A DNA stretch of 64,000 bases from Pseudomonas putida (GCF_003228315.1 NZ_CP029693.1:5676501-5740500); one strand, 5' to 3'. Shown: positions 1 to 8,989, counted from the stretch's first letter. Program-made: numbers and translations. Notes: a model not told the origin generated them from the letters alone.

Positions 1-9
1 GACTCAAGT

Positions 10-1626
10 TCAGTCGGCGTAGGTGGGCGGCACCAGAATAGTGTCCAGGGCGACCGGCAGCATTTTCGGATAGTCGAGGGTGTAATGCAGGCCTCGGCTT
101 TCCTTGCGCTCCATGGCTGACAGGATCATCAGTTCGGCCACCTGAGCCAGGTTGCGCAGTTCGATCAAATCGCGGCTGACTTTGTAGTTGCTGTAAAACT
201 CGTCGATCTCGTCGAGCAACAGGCGCACGCGATGCTGCGCTCGTTGCAGGCGCTTGTTGGTGCGCACGATCCCGACGTAGTCCCACATGAATCGCCGCAG
301 CTCATCCCAGTTGTGCGCGATGATCACGTCTTCATCGGAGTCGGTGACCTGGCTCGCATCCCAGACGGGCAGGGCGACGGGTGCAGCGACCTGCTGTAAC
401 TGCTCCATGATGTCTGCCGCCGCCGAACGGGCGTAAACGAAACACTCAAGCAACGAGTTGCTGGCCATGCGATTGGCGCCGTGCAGGCCGGTGAAGCTGG
501 TTTCGCCGATGGCGTACAGCCCCGGTACATCGGTGCGGCCATTCTGGTCGACCATGACGCCGCCGCAGGTGTAGTGCGCTGCTGGCACCACGGGAATCGG
601 TTGCTTGGTGATGTCGATGGAAAACTCGAGGCAGCGTTCGTAAACGGTCGGGAAGTGGGTCTTGATGAAGCTTTCGGACTTGTGGCTGATGTCCAGATAA
701 ACGCAGTCGACGCCCAGGCGCTTCATTTCATGGTCGATGGCCCGGGCGACGATATCTCGTGGGGCCAGTTCAGCCCGTGGGTCGAAGCGCTGCATGAAGC
801 GTTCGCCATTGGGCAGCTTCAAGTGGGCACCTTCGCCACGCAGGGCTTCGGTGATCAGGAAGCTCTTGGCTTGCGGGTGATACAGGCAGGTGGGGTGGAA
901 CTGGTTGAACTCCAGGTTTGCCACCCGGCAGCCGGAACGCCAGGCCATGGCGATGCCGTCGCCACAGGCTCCATCGGGGTTGCTGGTATAGAGGTAGACC
1001 TTGGCGGCGCCTCCGGAAGCGAGGATCACGAAACGGGCACCATAGGTGTCGACTTCGCCGGTGCCGCGATTGAGCACGTAGGCACCTAGGCAGCGATCAC
1101 CCTCCAGGCCGAGGCGTTTTTCCGTGATCAGGTCGATGGCTACCCGTTGTTCCAGCAGTTCGATGTTCGATCGCTGCTTGGCCTGGGCCAGCAGGGTTCT
1201 GAAGATGGCTGCGCCGGTGGCATCGGCAGCGTGGATGATGCGCCGATGACTGTGGCCGCCTTCACGGGTCAGGTGAAATTCGAATCCACCGTCTTCGGTG
1301 CTCGATTGGTCATCGCGGGTAAACGGCACCCCCTGATCGATCAGCCATTGAATCGCTTCTTTACTGTGTTCGACCGTAAAGCGCACGGCATCTTCATGGC
1401 ACAGGCCACCACCGGCATTGAGGGTGTCATCGACGTGGGACTCAACGGTGTCGGTGTCGTCCAGCACGGCCGCGACGCCGCCCTGGGCCCAGAAGGTCGA
1501 GCCGTTGGCGAGGTCGCCCTTGCTCAGTACCGCAATGCGCAAATGACCGGGCAAGGTCAGCGCAAGGCTCAAGCCGGCAGCGCCGCTGCCAATTACCAGA
1601 ACATCGTGTTGAAACTGTTGGCTCAT
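10..1626 (-). CDS. nadB: L-aspartate oxidase NadB
   Basis: FAD enzyme that oxidises L-aspartate to iminoaspartate, the first step of de novo NAD synthesis with NadA. The 538-residue product is full length for the family. It shows an N-terminal dinucleotide-binding motif (VIGSGAAGLSLAL), the substrate-loop region FWAQGGVAAV, the HPTCLYHP segment and the C-terminal FAD signature ANRMASNSLLECFVYA. I start it at the ATG of MSQQFQHD; an upstream in-frame start at 1701 would add 25 low-complexity residues. It is divergent from algU. The fumarate reductase/succinate dehydrogenase flavoprotein family is the only alternative, and the AQGGVA and ANRM motifs favour NadB. Confidence 0.96.
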   Translation of the reverse strand: MSQQFQHDVLVIGSGAAGLSLALTLPGHLRIAVLSKGDLANGSTFWAQGGVAAVLDDTDTVESHVDDTLNAGGGLCHEDAVRFTVEHSKEAIQWLIDQGVPFTRDDQSSTEDGGFEFHLTREGGHSHRRIIHAADATGAAIFRTLLAQAKQRSNIELLEQRVAIDLITEKRLGLEGDRCLGAYVLNRGTGEVDTYGARFVILASGGAAKVYLYTSNPDGACGDGIAMAWRSGCRVANLEFNQFHPTCLYHPQAKSFLITEALRGEGAHLKLPNGERFMQRFDPRAELAPRDIVARAIDHEMKRLGVDCVYLDISHKSESFIKTHFPTVYERCLEFSIDITKQPIPVVPAAHYTCGGVMVDQNGRTDVPGLYAIGETSFTGLHGANRMASNSLLECFVYARSAAADIMEQLQQVAAPVALPVWDASQVTDSDEDVIIAHNWDELRRFMWDYVGIVRTNKRLQRAQHRVRLLLDEIDEFYSNYKVSRDLIELRNLAQVAELMILSAMERKESRGLHYTLDYPKMLPVALDTILVPPTYAD

Positions 1627-1903
1627 TTCAGGATTCCGCTCAAGGCGACCCGGTTCGGGGGAGGCGCTGGACAACTGGACAGGCGAGTCGGGTTTGCGCA
1701 CGGCCCACTAGTATATAGAGGGGTGGGGCGGCACAATAGCCGAGCCCATATGGCATTGTGAAACTACTGTGACGAGAAAAACCCGACGCTTCGTCGGATG
1801 GTTTTTCCACTGATTTGCCCGTTTGACGACTGTATCGTGGATTTAACAGTCTTTTTCTATTCACAGTTGCACAATGTCGCCGTCACACAGCTATAAATGT
1901 GTG

Positions 1904-1931
1904 GAACTTTTGCCAAAGGCCCAAGATCAAT
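1904..1931 (+). promoter_or_regulatory. Possible distal AlgU-type promoter of algU
   Basis: GAACTT at 1904-1909 is a perfect sigma-22 -35 box. With a 17-base spacer it is followed by TCAAT at 1927-1931, a partial match to the expected TCTGA. It is far upstream of algU, like the distal autoregulated promoter described in P. aeruginosa. The -10 match is weak, so this is tentative. Confidence 0.4.
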
Positions 1932-2096
1932 AGACGGTTGCCTGAAACAAGGGACAGTGTCGGGATCGTGGAGGGTTCGTGATTGGATCCTGCCGGTGAA
2001 ACTGACAACAAGATTATTTGCGCAGCCGGGGCATCTCGCGCTGCGTTTTTCGTGCGTGCCGAATCAGAGCCCGCAGGAAACTTGCCCGGAGGGGGA

Positions 2097-2123
2097 GAAC
2101 TTTTGCGAAAAGCCCGAGTCTAT
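2097..2123 (+). promoter_or_regulatory. AlgU (sigma-22) autoregulatory promoter of algU
   Basis: GAACTT at 2097-2102, a 16-base spacer and TCTAT at 2119-2123 fit the AlgU/RpoE consensus GAACTT-N16-TCTGA closely. The site ends 60 bases before the algU start, the right distance for an autoregulated promoter. Autoregulation of algU is established in P. aeruginosa; here it is inferred from the sequence match. Confidence 0.7.
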
Positions 2124-2182
2124 GTTTGCAAGCCCGGTCGTTTAGTTTTGCAAGCCTCCTCCGTGCTTATCGAGGAGTGTTC

Positions 2183-2764
2183 ATGCTAACCCAGGAAGAG
2201 GATCAGCAACTGGTCGAACGCGTACAGCGCGGCGACAAGCGTGCTTTCGATCTGCTAGTGCTGAAATACCAGCACAAAATTCTCGGGTTGATCGTGCGTT
2301 TCGTGCACGACACCCATGAAGCCCAGGATGTGGCGCAGGAAGCCTTTATCAAGGCGTATCGCGCACTTGGAAATTTTCGCGGCGACAGCGCGTTTTATAC
2401 GTGGCTTTACCGCATCGCCATCAACACGGCGAAAAACTATCTGGTTTCACGCGGCCGTCGGCCGCCGGATAGCGATGTCAGTTCCGAGGATGCAGAGTTC
2501 TACGATGGCGATCATGGCCTCAAGGATCTCGAGTCGCCAGAGCGGGCTTTGCTGCGGGATGAGATCGAAGGCACCGTCCATCGAACCATTCAGCAACTAC
2601 CTGAAGATTTGCGTACGGCTTTAACTTTACGTGAATTCGACGGTCTGAGTTATGAGGACATTGCGAGCGTCATGCAATGTCCGGTGGGCACCGTGCGCTC
2701 CCGGATCTTCCGCGCCCGGGAGGCCATCGATAAAGCCCTGCAGCCGTTGTTGCAGGAAAACTAA
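2183..2764 (+). CDS. algU: RNA polymerase sigma factor AlgU (RpoE, sigma-22)
   Basis: Extracytoplasmic-function sigma factor that drives the envelope-stress response and alginate genes. The 193-residue product has sigma region 2 in the first half (DLLVLKYQHKILGLI, FIKAYRALGNFRGDSAFYTW) and a region 4 helix-turn-helix near the C-terminus (LTLREFDGLSYEDIASVMQ, GTVRSRIFRARE). The ATG at 2183 is preceded by GAGGAG at 2172-2177. The frame is open further upstream, but that extension is not protein-like. It leads the operon algU-mucA-mucB-mucD, and the MucA protein made from the next gene is its membrane anti-sigma factor. Confidence 0.97.
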   Translation: MLTQEEDQQLVERVQRGDKRAFDLLVLKYQHKILGLIVRFVHDTHEAQDVAQEAFIKAYRALGNFRGDSAFYTWLYRIAINTAKNYLVSRGRRPPDSDVSSEDAEFYDGDHGLKDLESPERALLRDEIEGTVHRTIQQLPEDLRTALTLREFDGLSYEDIASVMQCPVGTVRSRIFRAREAIDKALQPLLQEN

Positions 2765-2795
2765 AGACAGCGGCGACAGCCAAGAGAGGAACGCC

Positions 2796-3383
2796 ATGAG
2801 TCGTGAAGCCCTGCAGGAATCGCTGTCCGCAGTGATGGATAACGAAGCGGACGAATTGGAACTGCGTCGGGTACTCAGTGCCTGCGACGATGTTGAAACC
2901 CGTGAAACCTGGGCTCGTTATCAGATCGCTCGGGCGGCGATGCACAAGGATCTGCTGCTTCCACGTCTGGATATCGCAGCAGCCGTTTCCGCAGCCCTGG
3001 CTGACGAAGCGGTGCCGGCCAAAGCCACCCGTGGTCCATGGCGCAGCCTGGGTCGTCTGGCCGTTGCTGCTTCGGTAACGGTTGCCGTGCTGGCAGGTGT
3101 TCGTCTGTATAACCAGGACGAAATCGCCGGTGTGGAACTGGCTCAGCAATCCACCCAGCAGAATCTGGCTGCCCCTCAAGTCAAGGGCCCGGCCGTTCTG
3201 GCAGGCTACAATGAGAGTTCGGACGCCACCGGCCCCATGGCCAACGGCGTATTGCAAGGTCAGCCGGGCTGGCACGATCAGCGTCTTCCAGGCTACCTGC
3301 GTCAACATGCGCAACAGGCTGCATTGAAAGGTACCGAGAGCGCTCTGCCTTACGCGCGTGCAGCAAGCCTGGAAAACCGTTAA
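2796..3383 (+). CDS. mucA: Anti-sigma factor MucA
   Basis: Inner-membrane anti-sigma factor that holds AlgU inactive until cut by periplasmic and intramembrane proteases. The 195 residues comprise an RseA-like cytoplasmic domain (about residues 1-80, including SAVMDNEADELELRRVL), one transmembrane helix at about 86-104 and a periplasmic tail that in other pseudomonads binds MucB. The gene looks intact; the frameshifts that cause mucoidy in P. aeruginosa would truncate it. Its stop overlaps the AAGGAGG ribosome site of mucB, indicating tight coupling. Confidence 0.95.
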   Translation: MSREALQESLSAVMDNEADELELRRVLSACDDVETRETWARYQIARAAMHKDLLLPRLDIAAAVSAALADEAVPAKATRGPWRSLGRLAVAASVTVAVLAGVRLYNQDEIAGVELAQQSTQQNLAAPQVKGPAVLAGYNESSDATGPMANGVLQGQPGWHDQRLPGYLRQHAQQAALKGTESALPYARAASLENR

Positions 3384-3391
3384 GGAGGATC

Positions 3392-4351
3392 ATGCGCGCC
3401 ATACCTCTACTTTCGCTTCTGCTTGGTGGCTGGTTTGTTGTTCCAGCCCATGCCGATGAAGCTCAGGACTGGTTGACCCGTCTTGGCCAGGCCGAGCAAC
3501 AGCAAAGCTTTCACGGTACTTTCGTCTACGAGCGCAACGGTAGTTTTTCTACCCATGACATCTGGCACCGCGTCCAGGACGGCAAAGTCCGCGAGCGATT
3601 GCTCCAGCTGGATGGATCTGCGCAGGAAGTCGTACGCATTGATGGACGTACTCAATGCGTCAGCGGCACCCTGATAGCGGGGCTTGGGGATTCACCAAAC
3701 TCCGCAGCTCGTGCACTCGATCCTCAAAAGCTCAAGAATTGGTATGACCTTGCTGTCATCGGCAAGTCGCGCGTGGCCGGGCGTCCGGCTGTAATCGTAT
3801 CGCTGACGCCTCGTGATCAGCACCGCTACGGGTTTGAATTGCATCTGGACAAGGAAACCGGACTGCCACTCAAGTCCTTGCTACTTGATGACAAGGGGCG
3901 ATTGCTGGAAAGGTTCCAGTTCACGCAATTGGATACCTCCGGTGTTCCCTCCGACAGTGACTTGCAACCGGGCTCCGATTGCAAGGCCGTCAACCTGGAA
4001 AGCGACAAAGCCTCTGCGGTCAAGGCCGCGCAGGTCTGGCATTCGGACTGGCTGCCGCCTGGCTTTGAATTGACTAGTAGCACGGCGCGCAAGGATCCCG
4101 AGACCAAAACCCAGGTCAACAGCCTGATGTACGATGATGGTCTGGCGCGTTTTTCGGTGTTTCTGGAGCCACTGAATGGTGCCACGGTCACAGACACCCG
4201 CACTCAACTGGGGCCAACCGTTGCCGTTTCCCGCCGGCTGACCACTCCGCAAGGCGAAATGATGGTGACCGTTGTCGGAGAGATTCCGGTCGGTACCGCG
4301 GAACGGATTGCACTATCGATGCGTTCCGATGCTGCCACCACCAAGCAGTGA
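3392..4351 (+). CDS. mucB: Periplasmic sigma-factor regulator MucB (RseB family)
   Basis: Periplasmic protein that binds the MucA tail and shields it from proteolysis, so keeping AlgU silent. The 319-residue product starts with a signal peptide (MRAIPLLSLLLGGWFVVPAHA) and has the RseB layout: an N-terminal LolA-like lipid-sensing domain with FHGTFVYERNG, then a C-terminal MucA-binding domain (about residues 210-315). It lies 8 bases after mucA. In P. aeruginosa mucC would follow; here a hairpin and then mucD follow. Confidence 0.95.
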   Translation: MRAIPLLSLLLGGWFVVPAHADEAQDWLTRLGQAEQQQSFHGTFVYERNGSFSTHDIWHRVQDGKVRERLLQLDGSAQEVVRIDGRTQCVSGTLIAGLGDSPNSAARALDPQKLKNWYDLAVIGKSRVAGRPAVIVSLTPRDQHRYGFELHLDKETGLPLKSLLLDDKGRLLERFQFTQLDTSGVPSDSDLQPGSDCKAVNLESDKASAVKAAQVWHSDWLPPGFELTSSTARKDPETKTQVNSLMYDDGLARFSVFLEPLNGATVTDTRTQLGPTVAVSRRLTTPQGEMMVTVVGEIPVGTAERIALSMRSDAATTKQ

Positions 4352-4414
4352 GCTGAAATCGAAATGTTTCGTGAGCATTTCAGTTTGCAAATCCCCTCAG
4401 AATTTTTTATAGGT

Positions 4415-4441
4415 CAGAGCCCCTCGGCTCTGGCCTTGTTT
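4415..4441 (+). terminator. Hairpin between mucB and mucD (attenuator or terminator)
   Basis: CAGAGCC (4415-4421), a four-base loop and GGCTCTG (4426-4432), followed by the T-rich stretch GCCTTGTTTGTTGTT. The T-run is imperfect, so termination may be partial. This would let mucD be expressed separately from algU-mucA-mucB. Confidence 0.5.
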
Positions 4442-4529
4442 GTTGTTCCCGAAACAAAGATACCGGCGTATCTTTTCCCGGGTTCCTTGTTCCATATCGC
4501 TTAACCATGCTCGTCGTAACGGGAGCCGT

Positions 4530-5957
4530 ATGTCGATACCACGCTTGAAAGCTTATCTCTCCATTTTTGCCACCGTGTTTGTGCTCGGTCAGGCAGTCGC
4601 TGCGCAAGCGGCGGAGTTGCCCGACTTCACGCAACTGGTCGAGCAAGCCTCGCCCGCGGTCGTGAACATCAGTACCACGCAAAAACTGCCGGATCGCAAA
4701 GTGAGCCAGCAGATGCCTGATCTCGAAGGCCTGCCACCGATGCTGCGCGAGTTCTTCGAACGCGGCATGCCGCCGCAGCAGCGTTCTCCTCGCGGCGATC
4801 GTCAGCGTGAAGCGCAGTCCCTGGGATCGGGATTCATCATTTCGTCTGACGGCTACATCCTCACCAACAATCATGTGATTGCCGATGCCGATGAAATTCT
4901 GGTTCGTCTGGCCGATCGCAGTGAAATGAAAGCCAAGCTGATCGGCACCGATACGCGTTCCGATGTGGCGCTGTTGAAGATCGAAGGCAAGGACTTGCCG
5001 GTCCTGAAACTGGGCAAGTCCCAGGATCTGAAAGCCGGTCAATGGGTCGTGGCGATCGGCTCGCCGTTCGGCTTTGACCACACGGTGACCCAAGGTATCG
5101 TCAGCGCCGTGGGTCGCAGCCTGCCGAACGAAAACTATGTGCCGTTCATCCAGACCGACGTGCCAATCAACCCGGGCAACTCCGGTGGGCCGCTGTTCAA
5201 CCTGAATGGCGAAGTGGTGGGGATCAACTCGCAGATCTACACCCGTTCCGGCGGCTTCATGGGCGTTTCCTTTGCTATTCCGATCGACGTGGCCATGGAC
5301 GTTTCCAATCAGTTGAAAAGCGGCGGCAAAGTCAGCCGTGGCTGGCTGGGCGTCGTGATCCAGGAAGTGAACAAGGATCTTGCCGAGTCGTTCGGTCTTG
5401 AGAAACCTGCAGGTGCTCTGGTCGCCCAGATCCAGGACGATGGTCCGGCAGCCAAAGGTGGCTTGCAAGTCGGCGACGTCATCCTGAGCATGAATGGTCA
5501 GCCGATCGTGATGTCCGCCGATCTGCCGCATCTGGTGGGTGCACTGAAGGCCGGTTCCAAGGCCAATCTCGAAGTGATTCGTGACGGCAAGCGCAAGAAC
5601 GTCGAACTGACCGTTGGGGATATTCCTGACGAAGATAAAGACCTCAGCGTGTTGCCAAAATCCGGTGCCGAAAGCAGCAGCAATCGTCTCGGTGTTTCGG
5701 TCGTCGAAATCACCGCCGAGCAAAAGAAAACCTACGACCTCAAAGGTGGTGTGGTGATCAAGGAAGTTCAGGATGGACCTGCCGCCATGATTGGCCTGCA
5801 GCCGGGGGATGTGATTACCCACCTGAACAATCAGGCCATCGAGTCCACCAAGCAGTTCACCGAGATCGCCAAGGCGTTGCCGAAGAATCGCTCGGTGTCC
5901 ATGCGCGTACTGCGTCAGGGTCGCGCGAGCTTCATCACCTTCAAACTGGCTGAATAA
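4530..5957 (+). CDS. mucD: Periplasmic serine protease MucD (DegP/HtrA family)
   Basis: Periplasmic protease/chaperone that clears misfolded envelope proteins and dampens AlgU activation. The 475-residue product has a signal peptide (to about residue 28), a trypsin-like domain with the catalytic triad visible (His in LTNNHVIADAD, Asp in TRSDVALLKI, Ser in NPGNSGGPLF) and two PDZ domains (about 265-355 and 390-470, the latter with GVVIKEVQDGPAA). I start at the ATG of MSIPRLKAY after GGGAG at 4520-4524; the open frame upstream is not signal-like. A bidirectional terminator follows. Confidence 0.95.
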   Translation: MSIPRLKAYLSIFATVFVLGQAVAAQAAELPDFTQLVEQASPAVVNISTTQKLPDRKVSQQMPDLEGLPPMLREFFERGMPPQQRSPRGDRQREAQSLGSGFIISSDGYILTNNHVIADADEILVRLADRSEMKAKLIGTDTRSDVALLKIEGKDLPVLKLGKSQDLKAGQWVVAIGSPFGFDHTVTQGIVSAVGRSLPNENYVPFIQTDVPINPGNSGGPLFNLNGEVVGINSQIYTRSGGFMGVSFAIPIDVAMDVSNQLKSGGKVSRGWLGVVIQEVNKDLAESFGLEKPAGALVAQIQDDGPAAKGGLQVGDVILSMNGQPIVMSADLPHLVGALKAGSKANLEVIRDGKRKNVELTVGDIPDEDKDLSVLPKSGAESSSNRLGVSVVEITAEQKKTYDLKGGVVIKEVQDGPAAMIGLQPGDVITHLNNQAIESTKQFTEIAKALPKNRSVSMRVLRQGRASFITFKLAE

Positions 5958-5975
5958 TCCGGTTGCTGGCTGAAT

Positions 5976-6007
5976 AAAAAACCGCCTCGAAAGAGGCGGT
6001 TTTTTAT
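5976..6007. terminator. Bidirectional Rho-independent terminator
   Basis: ACCGCCTC-GAAA-GAGGCGGT hairpin flanked by AAAAA on the left and TTTTTT on the right. It sits between convergent mucD and the M48 gene and should serve both strands. Confidence 0.9.
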
Positions 6008-6034
6008 GACCGGAATGAAAGGTTGTCCGACTCG

Positions 6035-7468
6035 TCAGCCCATCATGTCCTTGATCATTCGCTCCTGTTCCATCAACTCACGCTGGCGGGCATCGATCCG
6101 CGACGATAGCGGGAAGTTGCTGCCAGCCTTGCGCTTGGCAAAATCCAGTTGCTGAATGGCCTGACGGTAGTCGCCGACCAAGGCGAAGTATTCGGCACGA
6201 GCCTGATGCAGGCCGATGATGTTGCCCGAAAGGCCGCGAGTCTCCGCCACCTGGTACCAGACATCCGGATCGTCCGGGCGCGACTTGAGTAAGGCTTCCA
6301 GCGCTTTCTCGGCATCGGCGGCACGGTTCTGTTTCAGCAACAGGTCGACACGCACCTGGTTGAGCGGATAGTTGCCAGGGTATTGGGCCAGCATCCGGTC
6401 CATTCGGGATTGAGCGTCCGGCAGGCGATTGTTGGTGATGTCCAGATCGATCTGCGCGAGGTTGTAAATGATCTCGTTGGGCGATTTGGCGAGCAAGGGC
6501 TTGAGGTTTTCCCGTGCTTCGTTCAACTGGCCGCCCTTGATCTGGGCGATGGCCAATCCATAGCGTGCGACATCGTTTTTCGGATTTTCATCCAGGAGTG
6601 CGCGGAATCGCTTGGCGCCAAGTCCGGGGGTTTCCTCATAGATCAGTTGGACACGCGCGCGGATCAGTTGATAACGCAGGGTGTCTTCAATACCACCCTG
6701 AGGGGCCTGTTCGGCGCGGTTGCGGGTGTCGGCGATTCGAGATTCGGTCACCGGGTGAGTCAGCAGGAATTCTGGCGGCTTGGCATCGAAGCGGTACTGG
6801 CGGCCAAGGCGTTCGAACATTGTGGGCATCGAGCGCGGGTCATAGCCGGCCTTTTCCAGATTGAGAATACCGATGCGGTCGGCTTCCTGTTCGTTTTGCC
6901 GCGAGAAACGCCGTTGCTCCTGAATGGCCGCTGCCTGGGTACCGGCAATGGCGGCGATCCCGGCGTCGCCGGCACCGGCGGCGGCGATCACGATCCCCGC
7001 TAGCAGCGCTGCCATCATCGGCACTTGCATGCGCTGTTGGGCTTCCACGCCACGGGCAAAGTGGCGTTGCGACAAGTGAGCCAATTCGTGAGCCATTACC
7101 GAGGCGTATTCGCCTTCGGTCTGGGCGTTGAGGAACAGGCCGCCGTTGACCCCGACAATGCCGCCCGGTGCGGCAAAGGCGTTGAGTTGCGGGCTGTTGA
7201 TCAGAATGAATTCAAGGCGCCGGTCATTGACCTGACTGGTCTCTACAAGGCGATAAACACTGGATTCGACATAGTCCTTGAGCTGCGGATCGTTGAGCTG
7301 CGCGACCTGGCTTCGCAGCAGCGCCAGCCACGCACGGCCTAGTTGGTATTCCTGTTGCGGCGAGACGATGGCAGAGCTGGCGTCACCGAGTGACGGCAGA
7401 TCGTCGGCAAAGCCCGGTGAGGCGAGCAGGCAAGCGAGCGTCAGCAGGGTGGGGCGCAAAAAAGTCAT
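6035..7468 (-). CDS. Periplasmic M48 metalloprotease/chaperone, BepA (YfgC) family
   Basis: Secreted zinc metalloprotease with TPR repeats. BepA homologues help assemble, or degrade, stalled LptD and BAM substrates at the outer membrane. The 477-residue product has a signal peptide (MTFLRPTLLTLACLLASPGFA), the zinc motif HELAH in VMAHELAHLSQRH, the downstream ligand region NEQEADRIG, and TPR-like helices from about residue 300 to the end. I start at the ATG at 7468; the longer open frame begins with TTG at 7489 and spoils the signal peptide. bamC lies about 4 kb away, but I infer no operon. Confidence 0.9.
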   Translation of the reverse strand: MTFLRPTLLTLACLLASPGFADDLPSLGDASSAIVSPQQEYQLGRAWLALLRSQVAQLNDPQLKDYVESSVYRLVETSQVNDRRLEFILINSPQLNAFAAPGGIVGVNGGLFLNAQTEGEYASVMAHELAHLSQRHFARGVEAQQRMQVPMMAALLAGIVIAAAGAGDAGIAAIAGTQAAAIQEQRRFSRQNEQEADRIGILNLEKAGYDPRSMPTMFERLGRQYRFDAKPPEFLLTHPVTESRIADTRNRAEQAPQGGIEDTLRYQLIRARVQLIYEETPGLGAKRFRALLDENPKNDVARYGLAIAQIKGGQLNEARENLKPLLAKSPNEIIYNLAQIDLDITNNRLPDAQSRMDRMLAQYPGNYPLNQVRVDLLLKQNRAADAEKALEALLKSRPDDPDVWYQVAETRGLSGNIIGLHQARAEYFALVGDYRQAIQQLDFAKRKAGSNFPLSSRIDARQRELMEQERMIKDMMG

Positions 7469-7566
7469 GCACAAAGCCTTAGTCGACAAAGACCTTACTG
7501 TAGCCGGACACCAGCGTTGCGACCAGATATTCTAGGCAGCTCAATCATCTGAAACGGAGTGATGCA

Positions 7567-7806
7567 ATGATCGACGCTGTAGCCCATGACGTTGAACTGG
7601 ACGCCAGTGGCTTGAATTGTCCGTTGCCACTACTCAAGGCCAAGATGGAACTCAATCGGATGGCCAGTGGCGCGGTGCTCAAGGTGATCGCCACGGATGC
7701 GGGCTCGCAGCGCGACTTTCGCACCTTTGCCCGTTTGGCCGGTCATACGCTGCTTCGTGAAGAAGATGAGTCGGGCGTTTACCGCTACTGGTTGAAAAAG
7801 GCCTGA
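7567..7806 (+). CDS. tusA: TusA-family sulfurtransferase
   Basis: Small sulfur-carrier protein of 79 residues with the defining CPxP motif (LNCPLPLLKAKMEL) near the N-terminus and a beta-alpha-beta TusA/SirA fold. Family members relay persulfide sulfur for tRNA 2-thiolation or molybdopterin synthesis. Translation probably starts at the ATG at 7567, with CGGAG about 7 bases upstream; a second ATG at 7562 is out of frame. Assignment to tRNA thiolation specifically is not provable here, because other TusA-like proteins have different partners. Confidence 0.85.
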   Translation: MIDAVAHDVELDASGLNCPLPLLKAKMELNRMASGAVLKVIATDAGSQRDFRTFARLAGHTLLREEDESGVYRYWLKKA

Positions 7807-7837
7807 AATCCGCGGCGTTTGTTCTTAAGGATTATTG

Positions 7838-8908
7838 ATGTTCAAAGTGTTACGCGACTGGATTCAGCGCTACTTCTCCGATGAAGAAGCCGTGGTTCTG
7901 GCAGTCCTCCTGTTTTTGGCCTTTACCGCCGTCCTGACGCTGGGAGGCATGCTTGCGCCCGTGTTGGCCGGGATGGTGCTGGCGTATCTGATGCAAGGGC
8001 TCGTGCTGAGCCTCGAACGCTTGCGTGTTCCGGGCGGGGTGGCGGTAGGGCTGGTCTTCGCGCTGTTCATGGGCGTGTTGCTGGTGTTCATCGTGGTCGT
8101 GGTGCCGCTGCTCTGGCATCAATTGATCACCTTGTTCAACGAGCTTCCCGGCATGCTCGCCAAGTGGCAATCACTGCTGTTGTTGCTGCCTGAACGCTAT
8201 CCGCATCTGGTGTCGGATGAACAGGTGCTGCAAGCCATCGAAGTGGCCAGGGGCGAGATCGGCAAGTTCGGACAGTGGGCGCTGACATTCTCGCTGTCGA
8301 GCCTGCCGCTACTGGTCAACATCATGATCTATCTGGTGCTGGTGCCGATCCTGGTGTTTTTCTTTCTCAAGGACCGGGCAATGATCGGTGAGTGGGTGCG
8401 TGGTTACCTGCCACGTGAGCGAGCGTTGATCACCCGTGTCGCCCACGACATGAACCGGCAGATCGCCAACTATATTCGCGGCAAGGTCATTGAAATCATC
8501 ATTTGCGGCGGCGTGACCTACATCGCTTTCGTCATTCTGGAGCTCAACTACGCGGCACTCCTGGCGTTGCTGGTCGGTGTCTCGGTGGTGGTGCCCTACG
8601 TCGGGGCCGTGGTGGTGACCGTGCCGGTGCTGTTGATTGCGCTGTTCCAGTGGGGCTGGAGCGATCAGTTCATCTATTTGATGGCGGTGTACGGGATCAT
8701 CCAGACACTGGACGGCAACGTGCTGGTGCCGTTGCTGTTCTCGGAGGCAGTCAATCTGCATCCGGTGGCGATCATCTGCGCGGTGCTTTTGTTTGGCGGG
8801 CTGTGGGGGTTCTGGGGGGTGTTCTTTGCGATTCCCCTGGCGACCCTGTTCAAGGCGGTGCTGGATGCATGGCCGCGCAAGGAACCGATCGTGGCGCCGC
8901 TGCTTTAG
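7838..8908 (+). CDS. AI-2E family transporter (PerM-like permease)
   Basis: Polytopic inner-membrane protein of 356 residues. Hydrophobic segments fill the N-terminal quarter (FLAFTAVLTLGGMLAPVLAG and the next two helices) and the C-terminal half, and the family motif region LDGNVLVPLLFSEAVNLHP is present. The family includes TqsA, PerM and Na+/H+ antiporter-like members, so the substrate is unknown. TAAGGA at 7826-7831 supports the ATG at 7838; an in-frame TTG lies 3 bases upstream. It follows tusA by 31 bases and is probably co-transcribed. Confidence 0.85.
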   Translation: MFKVLRDWIQRYFSDEEAVVLAVLLFLAFTAVLTLGGMLAPVLAGMVLAYLMQGLVLSLERLRVPGGVAVGLVFALFMGVLLVFIVVVVPLLWHQLITLFNELPGMLAKWQSLLLLLPERYPHLVSDEQVLQAIEVARGEIGKFGQWALTFSLSSLPLLVNIMIYLVLVPILVFFFLKDRAMIGEWVRGYLPRERALITRVAHDMNRQIANYIRGKVIEIIICGGVTYIAFVILELNYAALLALLVGVSVVVPYVGAVVVTVPVLLIALFQWGWSDQFIYLMAVYGIIQTLDGNVLVPLLFSEAVNLHPVAIICAVLLFGGLWGFWGVFFAIPLATLFKAVLDAWPRKEPIVAPLL

Positions 8909-8912
8909 GCAA

Positions 8913-8989
8913 AAAAAGATCGCAGCCTTCGGCGGCTTCTACAGATACATGCGAACCTCTGTAGGAGCTGCCGAAGGCTGCGATCTTTT
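8913..8989. repeat. REP-like inverted repeat acting as bidirectional terminator
   Basis: Long imperfect inverted repeat. The left arm reads AAAGATCGCAGCCTTCGGC, and the right arm is its complement, ending in CGATCTTTTA. Inner CTACAG / CTGTAG arms match the common Pseudomonas REP theme. It lies between the convergent AI-2E and bcp genes, with A and T tracts on both sides. Confidence 0.8.

Larger units (their letters stand above)
1627..2182. other. nadB-algU intergenic regulatory region
   Basis: This 556-base stretch separates the divergent nadB and algU starts. Short ORFs cross it, but none has a convincing ribosome site or a recognisable product, and the open frame upstream of algU reads as arginine-rich noise. 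It holds two GAACTT boxes (listed separately) of the kind bound by AlgU (sigma-22), plus TATAAA at 1892-1897 that may belong to a vegetative promoter. I see nothing else in it. Confidence 0.6.

Noticed and set aside
2018..2182. N-terminal extension of AlgU by 55 codons
   Set aside because: Arginine/serine-rich, overlaps the AlgU-type promoter, and the ATG at 2183 has a strong ribosome site and gives the known AlgU N-terminus.
4407..5822. Long open frame (471 codons) on the minus strand opposite mucD
   Set aside because: Histidine- and arginine-rich antisense shadow of a clear HtrA gene; no ribosome site or domain. GC-rich Pseudomonas genes commonly leave such frames.
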